A stretch of DNA of 64,000 bases from Leptospira johnsonii (GCF_003112675.1 NZ_BFAY01000011.1:1178001-1242000), one strand, 5' to 3'. Positions 35,623-48,214 are shown, counted from the first letter of the stretch. The notes: generated by a model not told the origin, from the sequence alone. Program-made: numbers and translations.

Positions 35623-37680
35623 ATGTACAAGAATTTAGCAGACATGTACCTCAAGGCTTCCGAGTCTTTTGGGGACAGACCGGCGTTTTGGTCGAAGGAT
35701 GAAAATAAAGAATATCAATCGACTAGCTTTAAACAATTAGTAGATCTTGGTCTCTCTTTGTCCGAAGCGTTAATTGATCTAGGTGTGAAGGCCCGCGAGC
35801 ATATCGGAGTGTTGGCGGATAACCGTTTGGAATGGATCATCGTGGATGCGGGAGTTCTACTCTCCGGTTGTGCAAACGTTCCTAGAGGAACTGATGTAAC
35901 CGATTCCGAGATGGAATATATCTTAACTCACTCCGAAGCTTCCGTAGTATTCTTAGAGAATGATAAGATGTACGAGAAGTTCGTTAAGAACAAATCCAAA
36001 TTGAAAGGCGTGGAAACCGTCATCATCATGGATAAGGATAGCAAAACGAAAGCGAAGGGAGTTTTGCATCTTTATGATCTGATTGAAACTGGAAAAGAAC
36101 TAAGAGCGAAAGGCGGACACAAGACCGAAAAAAGGATCGAAGGTATTAAACCAGATGATCTATTCACTCTGATCTATACTTCCGGAACAACAGGAATGCC
36201 AAAAGGTGTGATGCTCATGCATTCTAACATGGTTCACCAGATGGAATATGTTGTTCCTTTGATCTTGAAAAAATCCCTGCTTCGAGACGACGACAGTATG
36301 TTGTCTATTCTACCTGTATGGCATATCTTCGAACGAGTGGTAGAATACTCAGCGATCTCTCTAGGAATTTCCACTTTCTATACTAAGGTTGCAGACCTAA
36401 GAAACGACCTGGCAAAAGCCAGACCTTCTTTCATGGCTTCCGCTCCAAGGGTTTGGGAAAGTATCTACACAGGGATCTACAACAAGATCAACGATCCTAA
36501 GCAGACTCCTCCGGTCCGTAAGTTTTTGTTCAACACCGCGTATCTGTTCTCTAAGAACTTTAACGCAGGGGTTCGTTTCTTAACTGGAAAAGAAGTGGAT
36601 TACGAGAACCGTAATATCTTTAAATCTTTGGCTTTAGCGATCAAAGCGATTGCTCAGGTGATCGTGTTTGGACCATTCACAGTTTCTTTGATCAGTGCAG
36701 TGGGATATTCTTATATCAAGATGTACAAGCCTGAGTTGGCATTTTTAGCGCCAGTTCTACTTACTATCGCGATTTTGGGACTTATCTTTAACTTCAAGAC
36801 CTTGGATACTATCGTTCTTTCCAAGATCCGCCAAGCAACAGGTGGACGTCTGAGAGGAACCTTATCCGGAGGTGGCGCGTTACAACGTCACGTGGATAAT
36901 TTCTTCAACGATATCGGGCTTTTAGTATTAGAAGGTTACGGAATGACTGAAAGTGCGCCTGTGATCTCGGTGCGTCACTATGATCATCCGATCATCGGTT
37001 CCGTAGGATATATCGTTCCTAAAACTGAACTTCAATTGAGAGACGATCACGGAAACGTGCTAACTCATATCAATGACCAAAGACAAATTCTTGCAGGTAA
37101 GTTGGGAGTAAAAGGTATCGTTCATATCAAAGGGCCTCAAGTGATGAAAGGATATTACAAAAATCCTGAAACCACTAAGAAGACCATTGTGGACGGGTGG
37201 TTGAACACCGGAGATATCGGGTTCATCAACTTCAAACATACTCTAACCCTTACAGGAAGAGCGAAAGAAACCGTTGTATTGTTAGGTGGAGAAAACGTAG
37301 AGCCGGTTCCGATAGAAAACCGTATGGACGAATCTCCTTATATCAAACAATCCATGGTATTCGGTCAGGACCAAAAAGTTCTGGGAGCGATTATCGTTCC
37401 TGATCTAGAAGTTCTACAACCTTGGTTGGCTCAGAACGGTATCCAAGCTAAAGATATCAAGGATCTGATCGACAATTCTAAGGTTATCGATTTCTACAAA
37501 AAAGAAATCAGAGAATACAATAGCACTAAGCATGGATTCAAATCTTTCGAATTGATCCAACACGTAGTGATCGCTCAAAAACCTTTTGAGATAGGCGACG
37601 AATTGACTAACCTACTTAAAATGAAAAGACACGTTATCACTGAGAAATACCAAAAGAGAATCGATAAAGTTTATAAATAA
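35623..37680 (+). CDS. Long-chain acyl-CoA synthetase (FadD-type) with membrane hairpin insert
   Basis: 685 residues. AMP-forming ligase motifs: [13 protein letters not shown] (P-loop), [12 protein letters not shown], and [36 protein letters not shown] (hinge and Lys region). It activates fatty acids to CoA thioesters. Between about residues 331 and 390 there are two hydrophobic stretches ([20 protein letters not shown] and [19 protein letters not shown]) not present in soluble FadD, likely a membrane hairpin. Single gene with terminator. Confidence 0.93.
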   Translation: MYKNLADMYLKASESFGDRPAFWSKDENKEYQSTSFKQLVDLGLSLSEALIDLGVKAREHIGVLADNRLEWIIVDAGVLLSGCANVPRGTDVTDSEMEYILTHSEASVVFLENDKMYEKFVKNKSKLKGVETVIIMDKDSKTKAKGVLHLYDLIETGKELRAKGGHKTEKRIEGIKPDDLFTLIYTSGTTGMPKGVMLMHSNMVHQMEYVVPLILKKSLLRDDDSMLSILPVWHIFERVVEYSAISLGISTFYTKVADLRNDLAKARPSFMASAPRVWESIYTGIYNKINDPKQTPPVRKFLFNTAYLFSKNFNAGVRFLTGKEVDYENRNIFKSLALAIKAIAQVIVFGPFTVSLISAVGYSYIKMYKPELAFLAPVLLTIAILGLIFNFKTLDTIVLSKIRQATGGRLRGTLSGGGALQRHVDNFFNDIGLLVLEGYGMTESAPVISVRHYDHPIIGSVGYIVPKTELQLRDDHGNVLTHINDQRQILAGKLGVKGIVHIKGPQVMKGYYKNPETTKKTIVDGWLNTGDIGFINFKHTLTLTGRAKETVVLLGGENVEPVPIENRMDESPYIKQSMVFGQDQKVLGAIIVPDLEVLQPWLAQNGIQAKDIKDLIDNSKVIDFYKKEIREYNSTKHGFKSFELIQHVVIAQKPFEIGDELTNLLKMKRHVITEKYQKRIDKVYK

Positions 37681-37710
37681 GAACTTAGATTCTAATTGGT
37701 GCTGTGTAAA

Positions 37711-37744
37711 AATCCCTCGGGTTCAACTCCGGGGGATTTTTTTT
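37711..37744. terminator. Intrinsic terminator between convergent genes
   Basis: AATCCCTCGG (37711-37720) pairs with CCGGGGGATT (37729-37738), with one G-T pair, followed by a run of Ts that touches the stop of the convergent MBL gene. A preceding A-run allows use in both directions. Confidence 0.88.
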
Positions 37745-38588
37745 AATATAACTTATAGATCCTCGGAAAAACTTCTTCTCCCAAAGATAGAACGGCTGGG
37801 TCATGCATGGTCAAAATTTTTGTCCCGCTCGAAGATAGAACGGACACATAATCTAAAAATTCTTTATTATTGAAAAGGGAGAAGGTCCCCTCCGAAGGAA
37901 GTCCCTGACCCTGCTTGCAAAATTCTACCCAATAACATTCGTCTCCTGTGATCAGGAAATTTTTTCCAGGAGAAACCAGCCATTCCACTGCAATTGAACC
38001 TTGGGTATGTCCTCTTGTTAATAAGATCCTGAAATTTTGAAAAACTTCTAAACTGGAATTTATAAATTGGATTTTTCCTGATCTCTCTTTGGCGACAAGT
38101 TTAGAGTTTACGGATCGATTCGTTTTCTTAAGGGAATCCCAGTCCTCTGGAGTAACATAAATTTTTGCATTTGGAAAAAGACCCATCCCTCCTGAATGAT
38201 CCGAATGAAAATGTGTAAGAATGATCTCTCCGATCATTCCAGGTTTGATCCCTGCAGATCCTAAAATTTTTTCCGGAGAGATCCAATTATGGACAGTAAT
38301 CTCCGGGATAGATCTGGAAGAAGTTCCGCTATCGATCAAAATATAACGTTTTTCTGATTTTATTAGATAGAATAAGAATGCGATCTCAGACTCGCCTTCT
38401 TGTTTGTCCGAATTTGTGAGTCGATTCGGGTAGAATGATTTTCCAAGCAGGATCGCATACAATCCGTTCTGCAATTCAGTAGGAGGCACAGAACCGGAAA
38501 TTTCGGGAATTGGATTTTTGATTTTTGGAGAAGAAGAAGTTCCGCAATAGAATAATAAAGCCGAGACCAGTAGAACGAAAATTTTCAA
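37743..38588 (-). CDS. Metallo-beta-lactamase-fold lipoprotein
   Basis: 281 residues with signal peptide and lipobox LFYC (Cys 15). The zinc motif is THFHSDHSGG (HxHxDH), with later RGHTQGS, TGDECYW and the terminal MHDPAV histidine. The layout is like N-acyl-homoserine lactonase or related MBL hydrolases, but the substrate cannot be assigned. It is anchored outside the inner membrane. It ends at the shared terminator after the acyl-CoA ligase. Confidence 0.9.
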   Translation of the reverse strand: MKIFVLLVSALLFYCGTSSSPKIKNPIPEISGSVPPTELQNGLYAILLGKSFYPNRLTNSDKQEGESEIAFLFYLIKSEKRYILIDSGTSSRSIPEITVHNWISPEKILGSAGIKPGMIGEIILTHFHSDHSGGMGLFPNAKIYVTPEDWDSLKKTNRSVNSKLVAKERSGKIQFINSSLEVFQNFRILLTRGHTQGSIAVEWLVSPGKNFLITGDECYWVEFCKQGQGLPSEGTFSLFNNKEFLDYVSVLSSSGTKILTMHDPAVLSLGEEVFPRIYKLY

Positions 38589-38667
38589 AATAAGAGCACC
38601 GAGGAACCTAGTTTTTCTTGATTTCCTAACTAACTCAACGGATTTTTAGTCTAACCATTAAATCTAC

Positions 38668-39011
38668 GGGGACGAATTAGGTTTCGACTGTTGTAGTTAA
38701 GGTGTGGTGGCATGTAGGGGTGAGGGACCTCTTAAAAACCTTCAAAACAATAAACGCTAACAACGAATTAGCACTAGCAGCTTAATCTCTGCTTCGGAAG
38801 GATAGCTTACTCTCCCGGTGGCTTTTCTTCTGTTTCAAACGGGGGACTTTTTAGATCGGTTTTCGATTCACGATTTAGAGAGTATTTGGATCGGATAGAA
38901 AGGACACGCCTGCTTATGGGCTAAGGCCTTTCGAGATTTAAAACATAAGACAAACATGTAGAGGCCCCATCAAGGCACAATAGGACCCGGGTTCGAACCC
39001 CGGCGTCTCCA
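38668..39011 (+). ncRNA. ssrA: tmRNA
   Basis: 344 nt. The 5' GGGGACG pairs with 3' CGTCTCC to make the acceptor arm; ATTAGGTTTCGACTG follows the 5' arm, and the T-arm GGGTTCGAACCCC is canonical. The tag frame is 38756-38785: GCT AAC AAC GAA TTA GCA CTA GCA GCT TAA, encoding ANNELALAA, which ends ALAA like other tmRNA degradation tags. It rescues stalled ribosomes with SmpB. CCA is not encoded. Confidence 0.97.
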
Positions 39012-39037
39012 AGGTTCGATGTTTAGAATGGTTGAGA

Positions 39038-39075
39038 TGGCGCGAGATTTTCTAGCGCCAAACCTTCCTTCATTC
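39038..39075 (+). terminator. Hairpin after tmRNA, probable terminator
   Basis: TGGCGC (39038-39043) pairs with GCGCCA (39055-39060), and the inner AGA/TCT extends the stem. A T-rich but imperfect tail (TTCCTTCATTCTGCTTT) follows. Confidence 0.5.
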
Positions 39076-39091
39076 TGCTTTAATTTTCAAA

Positions 39092-40033
39092 TTACTTCAA
39101 ACTATCCAAAAATCCAGCGACCCTTCTTTCATACTCGCTCGGATTTATATCTCGAGCAGAGCCATGTTCTCCTTTTTCCAGAAGCCAAACTTCTTTTGGA
39201 CCCTTGTAAATATTCGCTAAGTCTTGGCTTTGTTGGAAAGGAACTACCTGATCTTCCTTACTATGAATGAATAAGATAGGTACAGACTTGGCATTTGTTA
39301 AAGAACTCGCAGGACTCGGAGTGGTTTCAAATTTTCCTCTGAGCGCTGTAAGTCGGATCAAAAGATAAGAAAACCAAGCCGGAATATCTTTTGGCGCAGC
39401 TGGAGATTCTAAGATCAATCTTTCAAAATTATACATTGGATTTTCCGCAATCACTGCGGAAAGTTTAGGCATCTCCGGCAAAGATATCAGAATCGAAGAA
39501 GCACCCACGGAACTTCCTAACGCGTAGATAGTATCGTATCTTTCTGAAAGATAATGATACATAGATCCCACATCCCTGGATTCTCTATAGCCGTAACTCA
39601 GTCCCGGGATTAAACATTCAGATTCTCCATGACAACCGAAATCAAAACTGAAAACATCCAATCCTCTTTTAAGGAAGAAGTGAATATGTTTTGTCATCTC
39701 CCTTCTATCACTTCCCCCTCCGTGCACTAAAAAGACCGCGCCTCTCGATTTACCTTTTCCATTTTCGAAAGTCCCGATTTTCCAAGTGGGAAGATCAAAT
39801 CCATTAACGGAAGGTATCTTGAGTTCTTCGAATTGGAACTCATTGGACTTTCTCAAATTTCCGCAGGATCTTCCCCAATGTTTTTCGGTTTCAGGGTTGC
39901 ATACGGAGAAGTTTTGGTTATCTCTCCAGACGGGAAATAATAACTGATTGCTTGCGGACCAAATCCCGAAGCTCATAAATATAGGGATCAATAGAAGAAT
40001 GGCTGGGATGGACCATAATAAGATACGTTTCAT
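39092..40033 (-). CDS. Membrane-anchored alpha/beta hydrolase
   Basis: 313 residues. N-terminal signal anchor (LLWSIPAILLLIPIFMSFGIW). Hydrolase features: VFLVHGGGSDRREM, nucleophile in ALGSSVGASS, acid in HSKEDQVVP and His in EKGEHGSARD. It resembles the BEM46/ABHD13-like group. Two cysteines (VCNPE, RSCGN) near the N-terminus may form a disulfide outside the membrane. Substrate unknown. Confidence 0.88.
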   Translation of the reverse strand: MKRILLWSIPAILLLIPIFMSFGIWSASNQLLFPVWRDNQNFSVCNPETEKHWGRSCGNLRKSNEFQFEELKIPSVNGFDLPTWKIGTFENGKGKSRGAVFLVHGGGSDRREMTKHIHFFLKRGLDVFSFDFGCHGESECLIPGLSYGYRESRDVGSMYHYLSERYDTIYALGSSVGASSILISLPEMPKLSAVIAENPMYNFERLILESPAAPKDIPAWFSYLLIRLTALRGKFETTPSPASSLTNAKSVPILFIHSKEDQVVPFQQSQDLANIYKGPKEVWLLEKGEHGSARDINPSEYERRVAGFLDSLK

Positions 40034-40097
40034 AAAACCTCTTTTGCTATTTTTATATCAAACGAGGTCTTGGAAATTGGACAGCTTGGAGGAATTT

Positions 40098-40982
40098 TTA
40101 CTTAGGAAAAACCTTCTTTCCAATCTCTATACCTAACCGAACGTTTTCGTTGAGTAGGTTTGCATTTGTGGTCATTCTTCCTGCAGGAAGGGTTTTTTCC
40201 GGAGCTATAATTTCAAAACGGATCCCTTTAGGCGGATCGTTCAGGATTTCCATGGCTCGGTTATAACGACGATATCTTTGTTCTATAAAAGCCTTTCCCA
40301 TATCCGGAAATTTAGGAAATGCCAGACTTCCCAACAAAGGACTTGTAGGAGTTAATCTGAAATCCATAGGTTTTGTAAGAATGACCGTAATATCCTTATA
40401 ACCAGCGGACAACACTGCCTCGACTGGGATCGGATCTAAAACTCCACCGTCTGTATATTTTGAATTTTCCAAAAGGCCATATCCTTTGGTTGCGATAGGT
40501 AAAGAAGTAGCAGCCCTTAAAAGTGGAAAAAGATTTTGGGAAGTCGCTCTTATATATTCGGGCTCTAAGGTCCTAAAATTACTGACTACGATATAAAAAG
40601 GCACCGTCTTTTTTTGTTTCAGAACTTCCGATTTGATCGGCACCTTCTCCTGGAAAATATGATCTATTAGATAATCTTGATCTAATATTCTTTTGCCTCG
40701 AAACAGATTCCAAAAAGAGATAAGATGATTTCCTGTTAATTCCTTTCTCCAAATGTCCAAAGCTCTTTCGATATCTTCCGAGGAAGGATTCGGTTCAGTA
40801 ACATAATACGCGGAAGAACAAGAACCGGAAGAGACTGCAACGATTAGATCAAATTTACTCGGAGGATAATTCGGAGCCATGGATGAAAGTACTCCACCTG
40901 CAAAGGAACCTCTCATTCCCCCGCCCTCTATGATCAGAGCCTTGCCTTTTTTCTTTTTAGTAAATTTGGGAATGGATGTCAT
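40098..40982 (-). CDS. Patatin-like phospholipase
   Basis: 294 residues. Glycine-rich oxyanion loop IIEGGGMRGSFAGGVL; nucleophile Ser in IVAVSSGSCSSAYY, where the usual GxSxG reads AVSSG; and Asp in YTDGGVLDPIPV. Helical alpha/beta hydrolase of the YjjU type that would cut acyl esters of phospholipids. No signal peptide, so cytoplasmic or membrane-peripheral. The first Gly of the motif is changed to Ala, which may still support activity. Located beside the TMEM220-like gene (10-bp gap). Confidence 0.9.
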   Translation of the reverse strand: MTSIPKFTKKKKGKALIIEGGGMRGSFAGGVLSSMAPNYPPSKFDLIVAVSSGSCSSAYYVTEPNPSSEDIERALDIWRKELTGNHLISFWNLFRGKRILDQDYLIDHIFQEKVPIKSEVLKQKKTVPFYIVVSNFRTLEPEYIRATSQNLFPLLRAATSLPIATKGYGLLENSKYTDGGVLDPIPVEAVLSAGYKDITVILTKPMDFRLTPTSPLLGSLAFPKFPDMGKAFIEQRYRRYNRAMEILNDPPKGIRFEIIAPEKTLPAGRMTTNANLLNENVRLGIEIGKKVFPK

Positions 40983-40992
40983 GAGTAGTAAA

Positions 40993-41367
40993 CTATTTAG
41001 AATTATTAGGACGCTTTCTATACCAAAGCCAAACGATGACTACAAGACTGATAAATGCCCCTAAAAATTCTCTTCCGAGTTCTATATAAGGTTTTTCATC
41101 GGTCATCTTTGCGGTGATCAGATTTTCGTTCCCCGTTCTTAACCAATCAAAAAAACCATCAATCGTAGCTGCGATCTCAATTGCAGCCATACCGATAACC
41201 ACATAAAGCAAAGGAAGTTTGTCCTTATCAAAGGCCGCAAGTATGCATGCTAATGAAGAAGTAAAATACAATAGCATCCAATGTAATGGATCAGGATCGT
41301 TATACTGAACTACACCTGCAAAAACGAAATAAGCAGCTAAAAGAAAAGAAACTATTTTGAAGATCAT
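40993..41367 (-). CDS. Transmembrane family 220 (TMEM220-like) protein
   Basis: 124 residues, four hydrophobic segments. The VQYNDPDPLHWMLLYF segment after the first helix is typical of the TMEM220 family, small proteins of unknown function in bacteria and animals. A charged loop (TAKMTDEKPYIELGREF) separates the last two helices. It precedes the patatin gene on the same strand. Confidence 0.85.
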   Translation of the reverse strand: MIFKIVSFLLAAYFVFAGVVQYNDPDPLHWMLLYFTSSLACILAAFDKDKLPLLYVVIGMAAIEIAATIDGFFDWLRTGNENLITAKMTDEKPYIELGREFLGAFISLVVIVWLWYRKRPNNSK

Positions 41368-41424
41368 GTTTGCCCTATGATTCGGGTATTATCCGGTTTG
41401 TTTCCCGTTCTTGCAAATCGGTTT

Positions 41425-43368
<1,944 letters not shown>

Positions 43369-43467
43369 TGGTCTCTCCGGAGAGGTTGCTAGGGAATAGA
43401 AAAAAATTCCTTCTTCTCTTAGATTATCTTTTCGGCAGTTTTGCAAAAAGAAAAGTGGAATAACCTT

Positions 43468-44724
43468 ATGGGTCAAGATTTCATTTTTTCTGAATTTGGT
43501 GCCAAATTCCGTAACCAGACGGGGATTGGCCAATTGATGGAGGACCTAGGTAATCTTTCTCCCGGAGTCTCTATGTTGGGAGGGGGGAGTCCGGCTTTAA
43601 TCCCAGAGGTGGAAGAAGTTTGGAAAAAGATCCTAAGCCAATTCTCCGAGTCAGGTGCATGGGACTCCATCCTGGGAAAGTATGAAACTCCAACCGGCAA
43701 AGAAGAAACATTAGAAATACTTGCTTCCTTATTAAGCTCTGAAACCGGAACTTCAATTTCCAAAAATCAGATCGCGATCACAAACGGTTCTCAAAATGCG
43801 TTTTATCTTTTACTAAATTTTTATTCGGGAAGATTCGAAGACGGAAGTTTCAAAAAAATATTCTTACCTGTTTTACCTGAATACATTGGATACTTGGATC
43901 AACCCATAGGTCCTGATTCGTTTTCTTATTCCTTAGGCAAAGAAATTCCTATCGGAGAGGATGGATTTCGTTACGAGTTGGACCCTTCTTCTTTTGATAG
44001 TATAAAGGAAGACCTTGGATGTGTGGTCATGTCCCGTCCCACAAATCCCACCGGGAGAGTTGCAAAAAAAGAAGAATTGGAACAAGTCCTTAAGTTTGCA
44101 AGAGGCAGAAAGATCCCTTTCTTGTTAGATAACGCATACGGATTTCCTTTTCCCGGGATCGTTTTTTCGGAAGAGAAACTTTTTCATTCGGAAGGAATGA
44201 TCCAAAGTTTCAGTTTTTCTAAAATAGGCCTGCCTGGGGTCAGGACAGGTTTTGTTTTAGGAAATCCGGAAATTATAAAAGCATTAAATAAAGCGAATGC
44301 AGTTCTGAACTTGGCCGGAGGAAATCTGGGACAATATATTGCTCTGGAATTTGTAAGATCCGGAGAATGGCTTAAGCTTTCTCGAGACATAGTAAAACCT
44401 TATTATCTCAAAAAAAGAGACCTTGCTATTTCTTCTATCCGAAGAGAATGGAAAGGAAAATTGAATTATAAGATCCATGAAAGTGAGGGAGCCTTTTTTC
44501 TTTGGGTCCAATTTGTCGGACTTCGCAAAAAAATATCTGAAATTTATCCCCTATTGAAAGAAAAAGGGGTCATTATCGTACCAGGGAAATATTTCTATCC
44601 GGTTACACAAAGCGTAGATAGTTACGGTGAAGATTCTGTTCGGATCAGTTTTGCGAGAGAAGATTCGGAAATCCAAGAAGGAATACGAAAAATAGGCGAA
44701 ATTCTAAGTACATATACGGATTGA
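43468..44724 (+). CDS. avtA: Valine--pyruvate transaminase
   Basis: 418 residues from ATG 43468; an in-frame TTG at 43441 is less likely. PLP aminotransferase of class I: SEFGAKFRNQTGIGQLMEDLG and MLGGGSPALIP match AvtA, then SRPTNPTGRV, LLDNAYGFPFPG and the PLP lysine in SFSFSKIGLPGVRTGF. It interconverts valine/2-ketoisovalerate and pyruvate/alanine. E. coli AvtA has a very similar length. Divergent from the cyclase gene. Confidence 0.93.
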   Translation: MGQDFIFSEFGAKFRNQTGIGQLMEDLGNLSPGVSMLGGGSPALIPEVEEVWKKILSQFSESGAWDSILGKYETPTGKEETLEILASLLSSETGTSISKNQIAITNGSQNAFYLLLNFYSGRFEDGSFKKIFLPVLPEYIGYLDQPIGPDSFSYSLGKEIPIGEDGFRYELDPSSFDSIKEDLGCVVMSRPTNPTGRVAKKEELEQVLKFARGRKIPFLLDNAYGFPFPGIVFSEEKLFHSEGMIQSFSFSKIGLPGVRTGFVLGNPEIIKALNKANAVLNLAGGNLGQYIALEFVRSGEWLKLSRDIVKPYYLKKRDLAISSIRREWKGKLNYKIHESEGAFFLWVQFVGLRKKISEIYPLLKEKGVIIVPGKYFYPVTQSVDSYGEDSVRISFAREDSEIQEGIRKIGEILSTYTD

Positions 44725-44855
44725 TCCGATCTAATTTCAGCTGATACAGAGCGGAATAAAATTGTTTCATTCTCTCTTTCTGTTAGAGATCTTGGTCTGA
44801 AGGAAACGATAGAAAATTTCCTAACTCGGATTGTTGTTCCGGTACGGTGCAAAAC

Positions 44856-47198
44856 ATGGAAACGTTGGAGCAGGAAATATCCTTCGAGGAGCTAGCTTCC
44901 AATCAAAACAAGGCCCCCGATCTGGAGGCCCTGGCACCGGATTATATCTTCTTAAACGATGGAGCTGTGGGGCTTTCTGCAACCGCCCGTTGTATCCTAG
45001 ACGAACTTAGGGATTGGCATAAGAAGACAGAAAAACACGGCTCTAAAAGTGTTCATCCATCCTATCTTCTTACCCTGGATAAACTAGGGGAACTTTTAAA
45101 CAAATACAGGAACTTAAGCGAACAAGCAAAGTCTCCTCCTTCTGTAGATATGGCTCTTCGCCAATTGATGGATATTGAAAAAAGAGGAAGGAACAAATCC
45201 GCTCTGATCTATCCATTCTTAGTCCGAAATGGGAACAAAGTTTTGGCTAGGATCTCAATCGCTTCTCCTCAAAAAGAAGCTAAGACTGATGTCACTCCTT
45301 TCAGAAAAGCATGTTTTTCTTTTTCAGAAGAAACAATCGATCTCATATTAAACAATAGAGCAAAAAAGCCAAGAGCTTTGGAAGAAGATCGCCCAGGTGC
45401 GATGCTTCTTCATAAAAACAAGAGCGGACAGATATGGTTATATCCTAAACTTGCTTCTATACAATCAGAGATGGCAAGTCTTCTTAGGAGAGGGTTTCAA
45501 CCTTATAGCTATATTCCAATGAATGATTTCCTCGCGGACTTTGCAAATTACGCAAAGAACAAGGGAGCAGTAGTCGAAATCCTTCCGGATTATCATTTGA
45601 TCTTGGATGATTTACAACTCAATCCGGATGGAACATATGTAAACCAACCTGAAGTAATCGCACATTATAGAGCTCAAAGTGATGCTTTAGAAGTTTTTGC
45701 TCTTACTTATCTAAAACAACTTGCAGAAAGAGCAGGTTACAATCTGTTCCGAGCACGTATCCAAGATTTTGAAACTCTGCACGGAAACGCAGAGCCTGGC
45801 AAAAAGCAAAATAGCGAAAAAGTAGAAGCACTTATTCAGCTTATAGAAGATTTTCCTTTCGATAAAGAGAAAGATGATCTTGGAAAAAAAGTCGCGGAGA
45901 CCTGCCAACAATCCATTCGTGTCATCCGAAAATTGATCCAAGAAAAAGCTCTATTGAGTGAAAGAAAGATAGAAGGTGCCTTCAAAAGTTTGAAGAACCG
46001 CCTGAATATCCAGGCCAAGGAACATTCTCAAAACAATCTGACTCTTTATAGATTCGTGCCTGAAAAACGTTTGGATGCTGTAGGTATAAGTGATCCTGAA
46101 CTTGTTTCCAAATATACAAATGAGATCATTGCGGATCTAAAAACCAAATTTGGCCTGAAAGAGGTCAAGAGGGAAGACGGAACTACTGAAGTATACGTGG
46201 TCGATCCTGGTTATATGGCTGCAGTTTTGCATAAGTTAACTGCTGACGCCAAGCTAAGTCCAGTCGCAGAAAAAGAACTTAATATAGCAAAAGAGATCAA
46301 TGCCTCCTTGATCAGTTCTAAGAACCCTGCCTTAAATTCCATGCTCAAATCGGATTACGTAGTAAAACTACAGCAAGACGCAGCTCTCATGGAGAGAGAG
46401 GTAGAGGATCGCCAGAAAAGTGAAGCACTTGCTAAGAAGGTAAATCTTTCCATGGGACTTCTGGGTTTTGTTGGAACAATGTTATTCTTCTTAATCGCGA
46501 GCGTTCATTTTAATGCCGCGGGTGTGATCTTAGTTGGACTTCCTGTTGCGTTAGTGATTGGCGGACTACTTGCAGTATTCTTCAGAGATAAAGATAAATC
46601 AGATATTGGTCCTGGTGGAGTTCCTAAATCTTCCGGAGGAGGAGGCGGATTTGCAGCGAGCTATTCCGGAATTTCTACAGTAAGCGATTATTATCCAAGC
46701 TCCGATGACGACGATGCAGACGAACATTTCGGAAAGGCGGAAAGCCCTAAAGAAAAGAAAGTAAGTCTGATCGCAAAAGGTGCGGAACGTTTTGTGTTCC
46801 CGAATAGGTTCACTAAGATCCAGGATAAGATCCATGATTCTAAATCCCTTCGCAAAAAGATCTGGGATAATATAGACAATATTCGCCAATCGGTAGCTCA
46901 TCTTAGGACTGAATCAGACGATGATAAAGTAGCATCTACTGTCGAATATGCACTTTTACAAAATTCAGCTACGATTGCGATACCGGATGAGATCGTTCCG
47001 GTCGGAATGCCAAGCACTATCATTCTAAGCCATTCAGACTTAAAGGCTCCTTTGATCCGAGATCAAATCTCCGAATTCTTAAGGAACGAAGCCCAAAAGA
47101 AAAAGTACGATAAAAAACTCGTGAAATATTATACTTTCTTAATTAATACGATAGAAGTGGAATATTATAAATATCTTCCAAGTCGTAAAAAGAAATAG
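44856..47198 (+). CDS. Large membrane protein of unknown function
   Basis: About 781 residues from ATG 44856 (a GTG at 44847 is possible). The first about 525 residues are cytoplasmic-looking helical sequence, with [21 protein letters not shown] and [14 protein letters not shown] helices. Residues about 530-580 form two adjacent transmembrane segments ([39 protein letters not shown]). Then come a Gly-rich linker ([12 protein letters not shown]) and an acidic patch ([11 protein letters not shown]), and a helical tail. I recognise no domain. It is immediately upstream of the Fpg-like gene (9-bp gap) in the same direction. Confidence 0.85.
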   Translation: METLEQEISFEELASNQNKAPDLEALAPDYIFLNDGAVGLSATARCILDELRDWHKKTEKHGSKSVHPSYLLTLDKLGELLNKYRNLSEQAKSPPSVDMALRQLMDIEKRGRNKSALIYPFLVRNGNKVLARISIASPQKEAKTDVTPFRKACFSFSEETIDLILNNRAKKPRALEEDRPGAMLLHKNKSGQIWLYPKLASIQSEMASLLRRGFQPYSYIPMNDFLADFANYAKNKGAVVEILPDYHLILDDLQLNPDGTYVNQPEVIAHYRAQSDALEVFALTYLKQLAERAGYNLFRARIQDFETLHGNAEPGKKQNSEKVEALIQLIEDFPFDKEKDDLGKKVAETCQQSIRVIRKLIQEKALLSERKIEGAFKSLKNRLNIQAKEHSQNNLTLYRFVPEKRLDAVGISDPELVSKYTNEIIADLKTKFGLKEVKREDGTTEVYVVDPGYMAAVLHKLTADAKLSPVAEKELNIAKEINASLISSKNPALNSMLKSDYVVKLQQDAALMEREVEDRQKSEALAKKVNLSMGLLGFVGTMLFFLIASVHFNAAGVILVGLPVALVIGGLLAVFFRDKDKSDIGPGGVPKSSGGGGGFAASYSGISTVSDYYPSSDDDDADEHFGKAESPKEKKVSLIAKGAERFVFPNRFTKIQDKIHDSKSLRKKIWDNIDNIRQSVAHLRTESDDDKVASTVEYALLQNSATIAIPDEIVPVGMPSTIILSHSDLKAPLIRDQISEFLRNEAQKKKYDKKLVKYYTFLINTIEVEYYKYLPSRKKK

Positions 47199-47207
47199 GG
47201 AATAACC

Positions 47208-48041
47208 ATGCCCGAACTTCCGGATCTGGTAGTCATTCGAGAACGTCTTTTAAAAGAACTTCCAGGTGAGATAATCCAAGAGATAGAGATATTAGATCCT
47301 CTTGTGGTCCGTAATCTTAGCGGTGGAAAATCAGAAACTTCGTTTATAGGTTCTACCTTTGAAAGTTTGGAGAGGACCGGACCGTTTCTGAATTTTAAAT
47401 TCGGTCCAAGAAACATCATTATCCATCCGATGCTCGCGGGGAAATTTTCTTTAGATCCAAAGTATAAGAAGAAGGATCTAGCAGTCCGGATCAAATTCCA
47501 AAATAAGATCCTGAATTATGCGGACGATGTGCATATGGGAAAGGTATATTTTACAGAGCCTGAATACTTCTCCCAGATCCCAAAGTTTACCGACCAAGGA
47601 GTGGACCTTCTTTCCGAAAACTTTACCCAGGAAGAATTTTTAAAAAGAATGGAGAAGAATCGTCAGCAAACCCGAGTCTTTCTCATGGATCAGACCAAAC
47701 TCAGCGCATTAGGAAATGCATATGCTGACGAGATTCTTTTTGATTCTAAGATCCATCCTAAAACTCCATGCAATAAACTTTCGGAAGAAGAAAAGATCCA
47801 ACTATATCAGAGTATCAAATCTGTCTTAAAAGATTCTATAGATTATATCCGTAAGAAACAGGCGCCTTTGGATTTTAAGGTCCGAGATCATGTAAAGGTC
47901 CGGAATCGAAAGAATGAACCCTGTCCCCGCTGCGGAACCACGATCCGTAGGGCAAACGTTTTGGGTCACGATTCCTTCTTCTGTCCCAATTGCCAGAGAG
48001 TGCCTGGAGAACAATTCATCGATTGGAATAAAACCCTCTGA
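47208..48041 (+). CDS. Fpg/Nei-like DNA glycosylase with altered active-site residues
   Basis: 277 residues. The start PELPDLVV gives the catalytic N-terminal Pro and Glu of Fpg/Nei. MDQTKLSALGNAYADEIL matches the helix-two-turn-helix, and CPRC-x16-CPNC is the zinc finger. Yet by alignment to E. coli Fpg the beta-clamp Lys57 is Pro (ERTGPFLNF), Met74 is Leu, the DxRxFG region reads DDVHMG, and the zinc-finger Arg258 position is His (GHDSFF). It may be a DNA repair glycosylase with changed specificity, or weakly active. Not certainly MutM, so no symbol. Confidence 0.88.
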   Translation: MPELPDLVVIRERLLKELPGEIIQEIEILDPLVVRNLSGGKSETSFIGSTFESLERTGPFLNFKFGPRNIIIHPMLAGKFSLDPKYKKKDLAVRIKFQNKILNYADDVHMGKVYFTEPEYFSQIPKFTDQGVDLLSENFTQEEFLKRMEKNRQQTRVFLMDQTKLSALGNAYADEILFDSKIHPKTPCNKLSEEEKIQLYQSIKSVLKDSIDYIRKKQAPLDFKVRDHVKVRNRKNEPCPRCGTTIRRANVLGHDSFFCPNCQRVPGEQFIDWNKTL

Positions 48042-48098
48042 ACTTGAAATAAATCGCGCTTGACAGTACAAGCAAATTTTTCAAACTGTCCTTAGATT

Positions 48099-48214
<116 letters not shown>

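Noticed and set aside
43369..43533. Upstream extension of the cyclase gene
   Set aside because: It overlaps the start of avtA on the other strand, and a good GGAGAG precedes ATG 43368.
48060..48098. Full sigma-70 promoter for the 5S gene
   Set aside because: TTGACA is present at 48060-48065 but no acceptable -10 lies at 16-18 nt spacing.
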